Origin: Unio delphinus
Taxonomy: Eukaryota; Mollusca; Bivalvia; Unionida; Unionidae
Assembly (NCBI GenBank): GCA_029339505.1
Contig: JAQISU010000164.1
Location: 124,001 to 188,000 of the forward strand
Direction of reading: 5' to 3'
DNA length: 64,000 bases
A model generated the notes under the pieces. The model was not told the origin of the DNA and ran no database searches. It saw only the letters and a list, made by a program, of their open reading frames with translations. Positions 34,711 to 46,023 of the stretch are shown in pieces. Within the stretch, counting starts at the first letter, position 1, and the number at the start of each line of letters is the position of its first letter. A program made the translations under genes and the position numbers.

Positions 34711-35254
34711 TTAGTTAGTTTTGCCCGTCACCCCTGCCAGGGTATAGGCCGCCCACAAAAGATCGCCAGAGGCTTCTGTCCTGTGCCATCCCCTCAAGCT
34801 GACTCCAGGTGTAACCCATCTTAGTGATGTCTGCCTCAAGGTCACGTCGCCAGGTATTTCTTGGTTGTCCCCTTCTCCTCTTGTCTTGAGGGTTCCACCT
34901 CAATGCCTGTCTGGTAATGTTGGTTCGCGGCTTACGTAGGGTGTGTCCTATCCAACCCCACCTTCTCTTCTTTATCTCATCCTCTATTGGAAGCTGGGAG
35001 GTTCTCTGCCACAAGTTGTTGTTGCTGATGGTGTCTGGCCAGCGGATCTGGAGAATTCTTCTTAGGCAGCTGTTGATGAAAGTCTGAACTCTCTTTACTG
35101 TGGACTTGGTGGTTCTCCAAGTCTCTGCCCCATACAGTAGGACTGACTTCACGTTGGAGTTGAACAGTCTGATTTTGGTAGTCAAGGAAATTTGTTTGGA
35201 GCTCCAGAAGTTCTTGAGCTGAATGAAAGCTGCCCTCGCCTTTCTGATCCTTGC
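34711..35254 (-). mobile_element. 5'-truncated LINE (RT C-terminal part), 15-bp target duplication
   Basis: It is flanked by the perfect 15-bp direct repeat CTCGAACTCATGCAG (34696-34710 and 35255-35269). On the minus strand one open frame encodes the end of a non-LTR pol protein: [51 protein letters not shown] and [18 protein letters not shown], then a stop near 34715. The 3' end is a short AACT-type repeat with no poly-A. It inserted into a repeat whose two halves (34590-34710 and 35270-35330) remain recognisable. The frame is uninterrupted, so insertion is fairly recent. I favour the RTE side of the LINE tree but cannot settle the clade. Confidence 0.85.
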
Positions 35255-35952
35255 CTCGAACTCATGCAGACAGAGGTGAAATATATGAGTAATCTGTTCA
35301 AGTCCCAAATGTTAGACTACTTGCCCCCCCCCCCCCTTCCCCTACTTTAGGAGATTACTTAATTTATTTTTACCTATTTTATTAATTTGAAGGTAGTGGT
35401 AAGAAAGATAATAAATTGAAAATGAAATCTACAGAAATTAGTTGATGCAAGATAGCTTTTAAGTTTCAAAAACATTTTTCAAAGATTGTTTTGCATAACC
35501 ACATTACAATAATTTTCTTTCTTTTAAAAAAAAAAAACAAGCAAAAAAAGACCATAAGCTAAATAAAATATTTTGGGTTTGCAAGTAAATAGTTTTATTA
35601 TAATTATACTATCGTGATTCCCCTCCCCTTCCGTTTTAATCCTTTTAGCTTTTCAAACAAACTTTCTCCCAAAACCAAAGTTTCGAATTTTAGGAATGAC
35701 AGGTTAGATTTCCTTGTGTATTTTGCATTGCGCAATTGATGTTGCTCTGCAGTATACTTGTTATCGGAACGTATTACAACGATGTAGCGGGTAGAAGACG
35801 GCTCGCTTGAAGTGAATTACATCAAGTGATGTAACAAAGTATCGCCTTCTTCAATACACATGGTCTCGTATAATTGCTTAACTTGCCTATAGATGTTTTT
35901 AATTTATTAAATACTGTGTAACATCAAAATAAACTAGAGTTATCACTATAAA

Positions 35953-36114
35953 CACACAGGGGCTCCTATCGCTGCTTTCAATTTATGTGTCTTACATATA
36001 CTGTATAATAACTACTAATAACTGTAGTTAGTATACTGTATAATAACTACTAATAACTGTAGTTAGTATATAATACGACATGTAAATTGTAAGCAACTAT
36101 ACGAGCCCCTGTGT
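35953..36114. mobile_element. Short inverted-repeat element with internal tandem duplication
   Basis: The ends ACACAGGGGCTCCTAT and ATACGAGCCCCTGTGT are inverted with one mismatch. Inside, a block of about 35 bp starting TATACTGTATAATAACTACT is repeated twice and is itself partly palindromic. CAGGGG ends suggest hAT, but no clean 8-bp duplication was found. Confidence 0.6.
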
Positions 36115-36390
36115 ATGATAAAAGCAAACGATGAAGCGCGTCAAAACCGAAAACACCAGGATATTAATCATCCAGGGTATAAATGAATGTGGGTACCAAA
36201 AGTTCGAAGAAAAAAATTACATGGTTACCAATTGTTTTGGGTACAAGCCATCTTGGTTGTGAAATAAATGTAGAAAAAGTCAATGTACGCATTTCATATG
36301 GGTATGCATTGTCGAGTATGATTTTTATTTTCACGAAGAAATCTTATAAATGGTTTGTCGGTGCCCGTCAAGGACGATTACTCTGTTCGT

Positions 36391-36396
36391 CACGTG
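36391..36396. promoter_or_regulatory. E-box CACGTG before the SAMD15-like start
   Basis: A palindromic CACGTG sits about 30 bp before the start codon in a locally CpG-richer stretch, plausible as part of the core promoter or 5' UTR. No TATA box was seen close by. Confidence 0.3.
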
Positions 36397-36421
36397 ACAG
36401 ACACTCCATAGAGACGTTGAC

Positions 36422-36550
36422 ATGATGGCGGGTGAGGAGATGGCAAGCGCCGTAGAGGACCTGAAAGATGAACGGGTTCCACCGTGTCTGTACTGGTCTG
36501 TTCAGCAAGTGGCGGACTGGATTGAAGAGCTGGGCTTCCCATTTTATCGA
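36422..36550 (+). CDS. SAMD15: SAMD15-like exon 1
   Basis: MMAGEEMASAVEDLKDERVP is followed by the first SAM helix (VADWIEELGFPFYR). It ends in phase 0 at a weak donor, GTACTG. Confidence 0.82.
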
Positions 36551-39500
36551 GTACTGAATACTTACTATGTAGTAATACTACTGTGCGATTTTGTTTACTT
36601 GTTTTGTTTTTGTTTTTCCTTCGGAAAATCGTGATTTCGTAATCGAAGGTGTTTTACAGTTAACATATCTAAAGGCTTTCTGAATCTATTCCTGACTCTC
36701 AGTTGATATGCAAACGAGCCCACCAGTCACATTGACTACATTAGCAAACAATACCAGAGGGCCTTCCAAACGAACAGTAGGGTAACTATTCCATGTGGCA
36801 ATTTAATATAAGCAGCATAGGTACAGATTACCGTACGAATTATTTTTTTCCTATATTGATAGCGAAAACATGATTTATTATGTACAATAATGCAATAAGT
36901 ATATTCTGAGTATGTTGTTCTGCTCATATCAACTAAAATCATGGCAGGTCCAAAAAGTTGAATTGTTGTCAGCTGCCTGCAAGTATGTTAGAAAACCACA
37001 GCTGACTCCATCATTACTTGTTATTGTAAATGGTCACAAGAAGCCCCAGAGTCTACCAGTAAATTCATTCTAATTTAAATCCTGAAATCGTATCCAATAA
37101 AATAATTTTTAAAAAATGATGTAAATTTACATCATGATGGGTGAGGAGATAGCACGCACCATGGCGAACCTGAAATATAAACGGGTTTCACTGTGTCTGT
37201 ACTGGTTTGTTCAGCAGGTGGTGGATTGGTCTGATGTAAATTAATATTCAGAGATGATTATATCAAAGTGTAACATAATCTAAAAATGGGATTTAACAAG
37301 GGTGACTGATTTTACCTCAAGGTTGATAATACTGATGTTTAACCTATGTTTTTCAACTATGTTAAGTCCATCCCTATCTGATTGCATGAAAGAAAATGAA
37401 CCTCTTCATTATTGTTAACTATCCAGATTACAAGGATACTCCAAAATAATATTAGACCATTTTGCCCTGCATCAATCAATTAAAAGTTAAGCTTGTTCAG
37501 GCAATGTAATTTTAGCAGGCAGTATACAAGTAAGTGATTTGATTCATTCCAAAGTTATCTTTCAGAGAAGTCATGGTAAAGAAAAAAATAAGAAGTTAGA
37601 GTATGCATATATATGATCCAATGAGGTTGTCTGAATTACTTTGGAAATAAATACCAGTTTTGATTATTTTAATTTTATGGCCATTGTGCACAGGTTAATG
37701 ATACAGAGGTATAATTGCCTAGATTAGGTAAGGGTTCACAGTAATTCTGGCTCAAACATAATTGGGTGCTTGTTATGTGTTTGTGAATTGCAATTTACAG
37801 CCATCAAATTAAATCTCAAGATTGATGCTAGCCCATAAAACAGAAATGGAGCTGCATGAATCCTGCATACAGAATGCATAGTAGTTCTGGAGATTCAAGA
37901 AAGACATTTTGTCCCATTTTCAAACTAAAATTAATTAATTGCTGATTGTTTGGCAGTCATCCTCTTCTTTTCTAGTTCAGTTTCTATTGTGCAATTGCCT
38001 GCTTATGACCTGAATGTATGTGCGAATTGCAGCTCACATATATCCGATTCAAGCATCCTATTGATTGATACAGGCCCAAGGAAATACAGGAAAAATTGCA
38101 CATGAAAATTAGAGATTGGAGACATTTTTGGCCCATTTTTTAAATGATGTTTCTTGACATTGATGATTGTCTTGACCATTTTGTTACTCTGAGCTGAAAA
38201 GATGCTATATGTTTGTGATATATATATATAACCATTAATCGTATGAATCCCCAAGTTTGAGAGCTTTGACCCATAAATACCATTATTATTGTTAAGTCAA
38301 ACCTTTGAAACCTGGAGAAACCAATTATGAACATGAGGACATTCTGAGATGTTACTATGAAAGACAAATTGCACAGCTCCAGTGTTCATCTGCTGTGAAA
38401 GACTATTTACCTGGTCATGCTTTCTGCTTGTGGAAGTAAAGATCATCAAGATGTACCTGATTTAATGTAGAAACACATGTCATTCATTGTGAATGAACTG
38501 GATTCTTGAATGTGATTACTGTTTATATATCTTTAAGTACACAGCTGCCTTGGAAAATGTCTCCCTTAGCTAATTATGTCAGTTGGGAAGTAGAATACAA
38601 TCAAAATCGCAATGCTACAAAAATATTACAAATATTTTGGACAAACATTGGAATGTATTCATTTGTCTCTGTACAGTACATACATGGCTACTATGTACAT
38701 AGGCTTTGTAGAAATTAGTACATGCATGGCTGCTTTATGAATAGCCACTGTTAAATCCCTTAAAATAACATTATTTGAAAATAAAGCTACAAAATTAAAT
38801 CAGAATCATCTCCAAGTCTGAGTAATGCTTCTTTTTAACCTGGTTTAAAACAATAGATTAGCAAAATAGTATTTTTTTAAAAAGTAACATAATTATATTT
38901 TGTTTTGCCCGTAAAATATAATTCTTTAAATTTCATTCCTCATTTACAGATGTAAAGATTCTTGTATAGTCTTTATAAATATGATGCACAGTGGCACATA
39001 AATTGGGTTCTTTAAGGTAATAAATTAAGGGTTTGCAAGGCTTATTGGCAGAGAGATTGTTTGTGATGCATGGAAGGAAAGATATTTTCCCATGTAATTC
39101 TAGGCCAAGTTATGACAGATCCCAACTGAATTGTAAATCCACAGCAAACAATATAAAGATGTGTTTTTTTAAAAATAGATTCTACAACATATTGATAGGT
39201 TTATAGCATAAAATATAGCAGTAAAATGCTGCAAAAATCGCACCCCAAAATGGTAGCTTCCAGAAAACTTGGCCAGTGCTAAACTCTGATGCTAATATAT
39301 AACTAATCACTTAATGATTTTAATATGTGGGATGGGTGTGTGGGGAATTAGAAAGTCAAACTAACAAGAAACTTGGTTCACATCAGTGATCACAGATAAC
39401 TCTTGCTTCATTTTCGCTGTTACTGAACTCTTTTGTAAGATGTCGTGTAATGCTTCACAGATGAAACTCTTATAGAATATGAAATGCAGAAGTTCAAGTG

Positions 39501-42500
39501 AAGTTGTAGCAGTAATAGCAATACTACTAAAATGCTTGTTCTTTAGCAGGGTTGTCCAACATCTTCAACAAAATGGGCACATGGGCCCAAAAAGTCCCAA
39601 AGTTTATAGGCCCTTTCTCATACAAAACATGACCCATGGGCCTGTATTTGGACCATTCTGTTATATAGCATACTTTGCTGGTTTAGTACCTATATCACCT
39701 TTTTGTTTCAACTTGACTTTTATGTTTTCCACTATTACAAGTACTTAGATCAACATGTAATTTGATTAGTCATATAATTACTATATATCTACAGTACATG
39801 TATATGGTTGAGGAGGATTTTAGGAGGCTATGATTTGTCCATTTGTAATTATTTAACCAGTTTTTGTGGTATGTGTATCACATATACTAGCTTTTAAGTT
39901 AAGTCCAAAGGCAAACAACATAAAGCATGATCTGCCATCACATAATTTTTTGGCAGATCAAGGTCTGTTTTGTTTGTTCTAATGGTTACTCCAGACAAAC
40001 TGCTTAAACCCAGATTGTCCAGCTTTTTATGCTATGGCAGATTGGGTCTGTGCAGTTTTTAATGTTTGACTCAACTTGTAAGTGATTATGTATGGTATGT
40101 ACACTTATAATTAGCACAATATTGGCAAAAGTGATACTTCTAAATAAATAAAATAGATAAATGAATTGCCGTTTTAATTGTCTTAGTGCTGATAGGAATC
40201 TGATAATGTTTTTAATAACTGCTTTCAGATTGGATTCAGTGAATTGTTTATTTGTATCTGATATAAATTTTTGCTTTTGAAATTTCCAGTCCTGTATAAC
40301 AGAAAATGGAATAAATGGCAGGAAATTGATACAAGTAGAATCATCAGCGTTCCCTAGAATTGGAATAACTGACTTTGAACATATCAAGGTAATGTAAATA
40401 TTTATTATTAAGATATAATACATATTAATAAGATTACAGTGACATGTTTGCCAAGTTAATTATGTATATTTACAACCATGGAGACTAAGAGACTAGAAAA
40501 TCAGACTTAAGTTATACATGTAAATATCTGTTATCATTAACAATGTAAATTCAAAGAAAAGGAATGACAAGAAAATCAGGAAATGGATTAAGTTATATTA
40601 CATGTGAATATTGTGACAACTTCACAAACTGTAATTGAACATTTTAACACATTTCTGAATTGTTTTTTGTCTTCACTTTAGTTTATTGCCAAAAGTATAC
40701 GGGATTTACTTGGTGTGGAAGAGCCATACTGGAACAAAAGCATTTCTCTTCCACCACGAAGTTCCTTAGGTATGATTTTTATCTTTTCATTTTGTTAATA
40801 TATATTTTACATTGAAATAACTGTTGTTCAGCCAAAAGTACTTGTATTTATCAAACTTACATTTTTTATGGCTGAGACTTTTATTGGAAATTCAGATAAT
40901 AGATATTTCCAAAGCTATGAGCAATACTTTCAGGAAATTATTTAGTTTTGACTACGTTGTTTTGAGACAATCTATTCCTGCAGAAATTTCAAGTTTTGCT
41001 TTTGTGTAGCTTTGTCGGCTATGCTTTCTCTGATCTTTCCAACACTGTATTTATTTTTACATTTACAGTGGAATGGGAGGTGAAAGCATGTCCACAATTT
41101 AAAAGTTGTGATTTCATGAAAGCACAGAATAATGAATTTGAGTAGATGCTTTACTCAGGGGTTTCCAGTAATTAGGTAACCTTGTATTGAACACTACCTG
41201 CATGAAATTTATTCTGTACAATATTTATCTTCACTCATATAAATTGTAGAACTGAATGTTTTATTTTAATAAGCCAGTATACTAGCTGCATTGTCACATG
41301 ATCATTAAATCTTGCGATCATATTCAAATACATTTGGATTGTCATCATTTTCTTTCTCCATTGTTGGGTTGTTTGTAGTTTTTCACATGATCAAGCAAGC
41401 AAGCAGTGTGGGTAGTGGTGAAGTATGATGTCTGATTTGTAAACACTGTATTGTGGGTTTGAGTGTTTGTTTTATCAACAAGTCAAAATATGTTTTATTT
41501 ATTGTCTGAGAAAATAAACCATCTTTGTACTGATTTCAAGCTTTTGGTCTCCATGTAACTTTACTAGACTTGCCACTGTGTTATTCCAGTACAATGTGCT
41601 TTCAGCAGATTTCATATCTTCAGCAGGTGATGTGCTTTGACATGCAGGATGCATTGTAAATGTCCAACTACTGGTAATATCCTTTTGGGTGGGAAAGATT
41701 ATGGGAAGGTGCAACTTTTAATGAAAGTCTAAGTTTTGTTCTTGGTAACTTTGATGAATTGACCAATTAAGAGGGCAGAGATAACAATACCTACATATCA
41801 GCATGTATAGTACTAGTCCAAGTTTCCTCTGATCCTTGCCACCCCATTCTTGATATTTGGTTTTTTTATGTTGGGGTACACCCTAACATAAAAAACCAAA
41901 TATCAAAAATGGGGTGGCAAGGGTAAGAGGAAACTCGGACTAGGATAGTATATCATATGATGCCATTTTTTAAAAACATTTTTTTTGTGAATTTTATCAT
42001 CATATGAAATTTTAAAAATTTAATACAAATTATTATTTTGAGAGCTGTACCTCTACATGTACATGTATTAGTATAAACCTGAGGCACACACTACACATTG
42101 CATGAAAAATGAGTGGAAAATGTTGAAATTGCAACCATTCAAATGTGCGTGTGGTAAATAGTTGCAGTCTCTAAGATGTTACTCACTATGATTTGAGTGA
42201 TGCCAAAAGTTGTCATAGTGTCCATAATTACATAAACACTTGGAACGTAAAAACTGATAAGTTTTGGTCAGTCCATAATTATTGGCATTTACATAATTTC
42301 TTTGATAGCGTTATTCCATGCCAGGTTTCACTTATTCAGTACCTTTTGCAGGATCTCAGTTTAAAAAAAGAATTCTGCAGAATAGGGATGATTTATGGTC
42401 ACATCATGTTCAGATAAACTCTTCTTTTTAAATGCAGGTATGTACTTGGAGAAGAAAAGTGCAACCGGAAAGAATATGGATGGTGTAACTTACAGCAAGT

Positions 42501-42574
42501 TTTTATTATCCTTTGAGGAAGCCAAATGGAAACCAACATTGGCAAACCACTGCCTGATTATGCCACACAGCTGA
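36422..42574 (+). CDS. SAMD15: SAMD15-like SAM-domain protein, four exons
   Basis: Exons 36422-36550, 40290-40388, 40682-40769 and 42438-42574 join in frame to about 150 codons. The SAM domain starts with LYWSVQQVADWIEELGFPFY, continues with INGRKLIQVESSAFPRIGIT, DFEHIK and IAKSIRDLLGVEEPYW, and is followed by the short motif SISLPPRSSLGMYLEKKS that resembles vertebrate SAMD15 just after its SAM domain. Vertebrate SAMD15 has a long repeat-rich N-terminal region; here the protein starts about 25 residues before the domain. SAM domains mediate protein interaction; the cellular role is unknown. Two in-frame ATGs (36422, 36425) open it. The exon 1 donor (GTACTG) is weak, so a read-through form is possible. 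A partial copy of exon 1 lies in intron 1. Confidence 0.85.
37134..37229 (+). pseudogene. Partial duplicate of SAMD15-like exon 1
   Basis: From ATGATGGGTGAGGAGATAGC to CAGCAGGTGGTGGATTGG it follows exon 1 with many substitutions and a 3-bp gap, then leaves the homology at the Asp-Trp codons. The frame still reads MGEEIARTMANLKYKRVSLC and then LYWFVQQVVDW before a stop. It is flanked by the 11-bp direct repeat TGATGTAAATT (37117-37127 and 37232-37242). No donor follows, so it is not a usable exon. Confidence 0.85.
39879..40099. mobile_element. MITE-A copy 4
   Basis: It starts CACATATACTAGCTTTTAAG and ends TTTGACTCAACTTGTAAGTG. The middle has GATCTGCCATCACATAA, TTGTTTGTTCTAATGG and CAGATTGGGTCTGTGCAG, shared with the other copies. 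It lies 200 bp before SAMD15-like exon 2. Confidence 0.75.
40290..40388 (+). CDS. SAMD15: SAMD15-like exon 2
   Basis: The acceptor is AATTTCCAG and the donor is GTAATG. It encodes SCITENGINGRKLIQVESSA followed by FPRIGITDFEHIK, the SAM core. It is phase 0 at both ends. Confidence 0.88.
40682..40769 (+). CDS. SAMD15: SAMD15-like exon 3
   Basis: The acceptor is CTTTAG and the donor is GTATGA. It encodes FIAKSIRDLLGVEEPYWNKS followed by ISLPPRSSL. It ends in phase 1. Confidence 0.88.
40770..42437. other. SAMD15-like intron 3
   Basis: AT-rich intron with no recognised gene, containing the near-perfect fold-back at 41813-41943. Confidence 0.5.
41813..41943. repeat. Near-perfect fold-back palindrome, arms about 64 bp
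   Basis: The left arm starts CTAGTCCAAGTTTCCTCTG and the right arm ends AGAGGAAACTCGGACTAG. The arms match with about five mismatches and one indel and are separated by only about 2 bp (GGGGT AC ACCCT). It could extrude as a cruciform or, if transcribed, form a long RNA hairpin. It is either a snap-back MITE or a small inverted duplication. Confidence 0.9.
42438..42574 (+). CDS. SAMD15: SAMD15-like exon 4 and stop
   Basis: The acceptor is AAATGCAG. It encodes MYLEKKSATGKNMDGVTYSK and then FLLSFEEAKWKPTLANHC to a TGA at 42572. The final residues after the FLLSFEEA block are not recognisably conserved. Confidence 0.85.
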
Positions 42575-42610
42575 AATTAAAATGAGGGAAAAAAATACCA
42601 AGATTTTATG

Positions 42611-42725
42611 TACCATCGACACTTGATAATAAGTCGAGTCCAACTGCTTTGACCCAGATTTGCTATCACTTAATGTGGCAGTAGGTCTGAGTCAATCTAG
42701 TTTGTTCAGACTAAATGTTAGATGT
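42611..42725. mobile_element. MITE-A copy 5 (left part only)
   Basis: Only the left half matches: TACCATCGACACTTGATAAT, AAGTCGAGTCCAACTGC, then CAGATTTGCTATCACTTAAT and TAGTTTGTTCAGACTAA. The similarity fades after about 42725. Confidence 0.5.
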
Positions 42726-43221
42726 TGCCACCCTTATACAGTCAACATCTTAATTTGTTTCTCACTTCTCATTACATATTAGTGTTTCAGAACAAAATTA
42801 GATTAGCCCACAAATCATTGGCACCAGGGCTAGGGCAACCAAATCGGTCATGAGCACTCCAGGCTTTTTTTTTAGCTGATTATAAATATGCAGATTGATA
42901 ACCATCCTGGTCAATGTTTAAAAAAAAAACATGACCCAAAGAATCTGTCCCAAAATTATTCTACTGCATTTGCAAAGCAGATTTAGGAAGCCAAGAAATA
43001 GAACCTAATGTCAAACTAAATATAATTTAGGTTTTACCTGTTACAGCAAACCTTTTTAATACTGGCTAAGTTGGCTGCAAGCAGATTAAGATGTTTAGGT
43101 TCAATCGACATCCATTAATTGAATTATAAATGTGACATGTAGAAAACAGTACATTCACAAATCACAACAGCGCATCTGAAAGATATTGATTTTTATGATC
43201 AAATGTGGGTCTTTTTGAAAT

Positions 43222-43413
43222 ATCATATATACTCCCTTATCAAACAAGTCAAACAGCCAACCACGAAGATCCAGATCTGCTGTAGCATGATGTGTCTACA
43301 TACCATGGTCTATGTTGTTTGTTCTATTGGTTAATCCTAACAAACTACACAGAACCACATCTGGTTCTGTGCAGTTTGCAGTTTGACTCGTCTAATAAGC
43401 AAGAATATATGGT
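43222..43413. mobile_element. MITE-A copy 6
   Basis: It starts ATCATATATACTCCCTTATC and ends GTCTAATAAGCAAGAATATA; the core has GATCTGCTGTAGCATGATGT, TTAATCCTAACAAACTACAC and GCAGTTTGACTCG. The inverted ends match the other copies. Confidence 0.78.
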
Positions 43414-44680
43414 AAATATCATATAATCAGGAAGTTTCCCAGTTGTTCTTTACATGTAATAATATCGTACCCATCCTCTGACTTGCCGGTATTGCTATAT
43501 AACTCCAATATACTTTACTTGGTATAAGTATAGTGAAACCTAGTTTAGCAGCCACCAAAATATAAAGGATGCCTTCTTATAAAGAACAATATTTTGGAAC
43601 AATTTTTTATTTAACCACACTTTGAAATTGGATATAAAGGATATCTGTCCACCAAAAGGGTAATATTTTTGTAAACCAATTTCATCTTTTCTTGAAGGAA
43701 TATTGCTTAGAAAGTTAAAAACATAATTATAATGACAATTTTTTATTTATTTTAATGTCAGATCCAGTAGATGTCTGAATTGTCAAATTAAATTTACTGC
43801 AGACTGTATATTGGTTTATTTTTTCAATTAGATGTCTAAGTTGGTTGAAAATTTAATTTTAGTAAATTTCTTTATAATATTTTGCTTTCTTTAAATCTGC
43901 ATTTGTATATTACATGCTTATGTAAAACATTTAAATATTTTGTGAACCAAATGAGTAATACAGAATCACTTGATCATGCTAGGGCCCATTTGTAGGTACA
44001 TAGAGAACATCCAATCAATTTGATTAATTTGCTCCATACATTGTGTAAAGAAAATTAAATGTGTATATAAATTCTATAAATTCTAATTATACATAAATTC
44101 TATAGTTGCTACCTGTGTTAAGAATCATTACTTTATTTTGTTGACTACGAAATGCCTTTGGTTGGTATAGTAAAATAGTAAATGCACAAATGGCACAAAA
44201 CAATAAATTGTGTTTATAACATGGACTATGTCTGGTGTCTTTTATCTTCATGCCATAATCCTCATTTATTTGCATCATGTACACCCATCTACAAGCAGCA
44301 AAGACCAATATCACAAAATGTACTCAAATATTAGGCTCTACACTTTTCAGTTCAAGTCATTTATTAAAGCAAACAATTTTGACTCAAGACTGCCTATGTG
44401 ATATGGATGGTGTATCTGGGTCTGTGCTGTTTGTATTTTTGTGAATATTATATCCACAGCAGTAATTTCAGTACTGATTTTGAATTTATATAGTATTCAA
44501 CAGTATTTATTTCATTCAGTAGACCTTTCTAAAGTTTGCTATTAACCCAGCTCTGCTTATGCACATAAACCAATCTTAGCATATCAGAATTTAGTTTTAC
44601 AGACTCACGACTTGAAATATAATCAGGGTATACCAAAGATGTTTAAATCTTCTCAGTGTTTCTTTCTAAAGCATCCCAGC

Positions 44681-44853
44681 CAACATTCCCTCTAAGCAAA
44701 TGGTAGATGTGTGCACAGAGCTCGCTGCACTGTGTAAGCATTACGGAGAGGAGCAAAATTTAATGTTGGATTGAGCAAAAATTGACAATTTAGCTGTGCA
44801 GGGATGCCTGAGCAGCTGCGCATGTGCACGCTTGCAGTTTAGAGGGAACATTG
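44681..44853. mobile_element. MITE-B copy 2 (hAT-type)
   Basis: It is 173 bp long and starts CAACATTCCCTCTAAGC and ends TTTAGAGGGAACATTG. The perfect 8-bp target duplication ATCCCAGC flanks it (44673-44680 and 44854-44861). The interior closely follows copy 1 (GCATTACGGAGAGGAGCAAA, TTGGATTGAGCAAAAATTGA). Confidence 0.92.
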
Positions 44854-45801
44854 ATCCCAGCCCATCTTTTTTAAATGTTAAAGCAAAAAACGTGTGTGTG
44901 TCTTTGTGTGTCCTAGCAAGATAAAATAATATCCCTGATCCTTATACACAACATTTATGAATGTGCATGTGTCTGTGTGTGTAAGTGTAACTTTTTGTGA
45001 AAACAGAAAGAAGCAAAGGTAAAAAAATTGCTGACTCTTATAAAGCAAACAGGTGCACTAATATTGATTCCATATGTCTGTTTCAATAAATTGTTGTGAT
45101 AAACTTACTAGTCCTGCATCTAAAATGAAAGCATTATTAGTAGCTCCAGTATTACCAAGTGGCACATCATTGTTGTCATTGGTATATAATACAAATTTAT
45201 AACATGTAGTGAAAAATGTTTTCTGATGTAGGTGTGTAGGTAATACCTACTGTTGTTTTATTCCGGTCTTTGTTTTTATTGTTATCTTTCATTGTTGTCA
45301 TTATTTTTCTTTGACAAGAAAGTCTTTCTGCTTTTGATTTTGTTCAATTCTTGCAAACATTTCTGAAGTTGTTTACCAGTTCAGCTGTATGTGGACCTTT
45401 CTTTTTTTCAATTCTTTTGAATATTTGTGACATTTTTTACCAGTTCAGCTCCATGTGGACTTTTCTTTTATGAAGTTACTTTTCAACCTTAATTTAAAAT
45501 ATTATACATCTGTATTTTTAATTTGATCTTCATTTTAACTTTCAAGAAATGCAAGTTAAAGCAAATGTAATTTAAAAATTTGTTCTGAATTAAATATATT
45601 TTAACAAATATTTGTACTTAAGTGTAGAGTTTTTGTAATATAATTTGTTGAAAAAGAAGTTGTTAGAAAAAAAAACTTTAATTTAAACATAAAGAGGAAA
45701 AAAAAATTGTTCAGAATTAAAGTTGAAAAAGAAAGTGAGTTTTGCAGAACAATTGGTTTCTGCTCATGTTGTTACTTAGTTTGACATCATAATTGTAAAT
45801 C

Positions 45802-46023
45802 AACTAGTGCCTTGTGGTTGGAGCATCTGCATCAGATACAGGAGGTTGCCAGTTTGAACCTGACTGAGTCATACCAAATACTTATGAAAATGGTACTCAC
45901 AGCTGCCTTGCTTCATACTCGACATTAAGACGTTAGTGTTAGGATTGGTCAGTCTGGTGTCAGGATAATGTGACTGGGTGGGACAGCATGTTATATATCT
46001 TTGGCATGATGCCCCAGTGCTAG
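45802..46023 (+). repeat. tRNA-derived SINE, copy 3, left part (split by the LTR element)
   Basis: From the tRNA-like head (GTGGTTGGAGCATCTGCATC) through GAGTCATACCAAATACTTAT and GGTGTCAGGATAATGTGACT it follows the other SINE copies up to CCAGTGCTAG, where the retrotransposon starts. The rest is at 52655-52749. Confidence 0.82.

Larger units (their letters stand above)
33589..36421. other. Intergenic region upstream of the SAMD15-like gene
   Basis: It contains the LINE insertion at 34711-35254, a poly-C run at 35323-35337 and the short inverted-repeat element at 35953-36114. Otherwise unrecognised. Confidence 0.45.
36551..40289. other. SAMD15-like intron 1
   Basis: It holds the partial exon duplicate (37134-37229) and MITE-A copy 4 (39879-40099). 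The rest is unrecognised AT-rich sequence. Confidence 0.5.
42726..45801. other. Intergenic, downstream of the SAMD15-like gene
   Basis: It contains MITE-A copy 6 and MITE-B copy 2. A possible MITE-A right-end scrap lies near 44391-44450. Otherwise AT-rich with no recognised gene. Confidence 0.45.
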
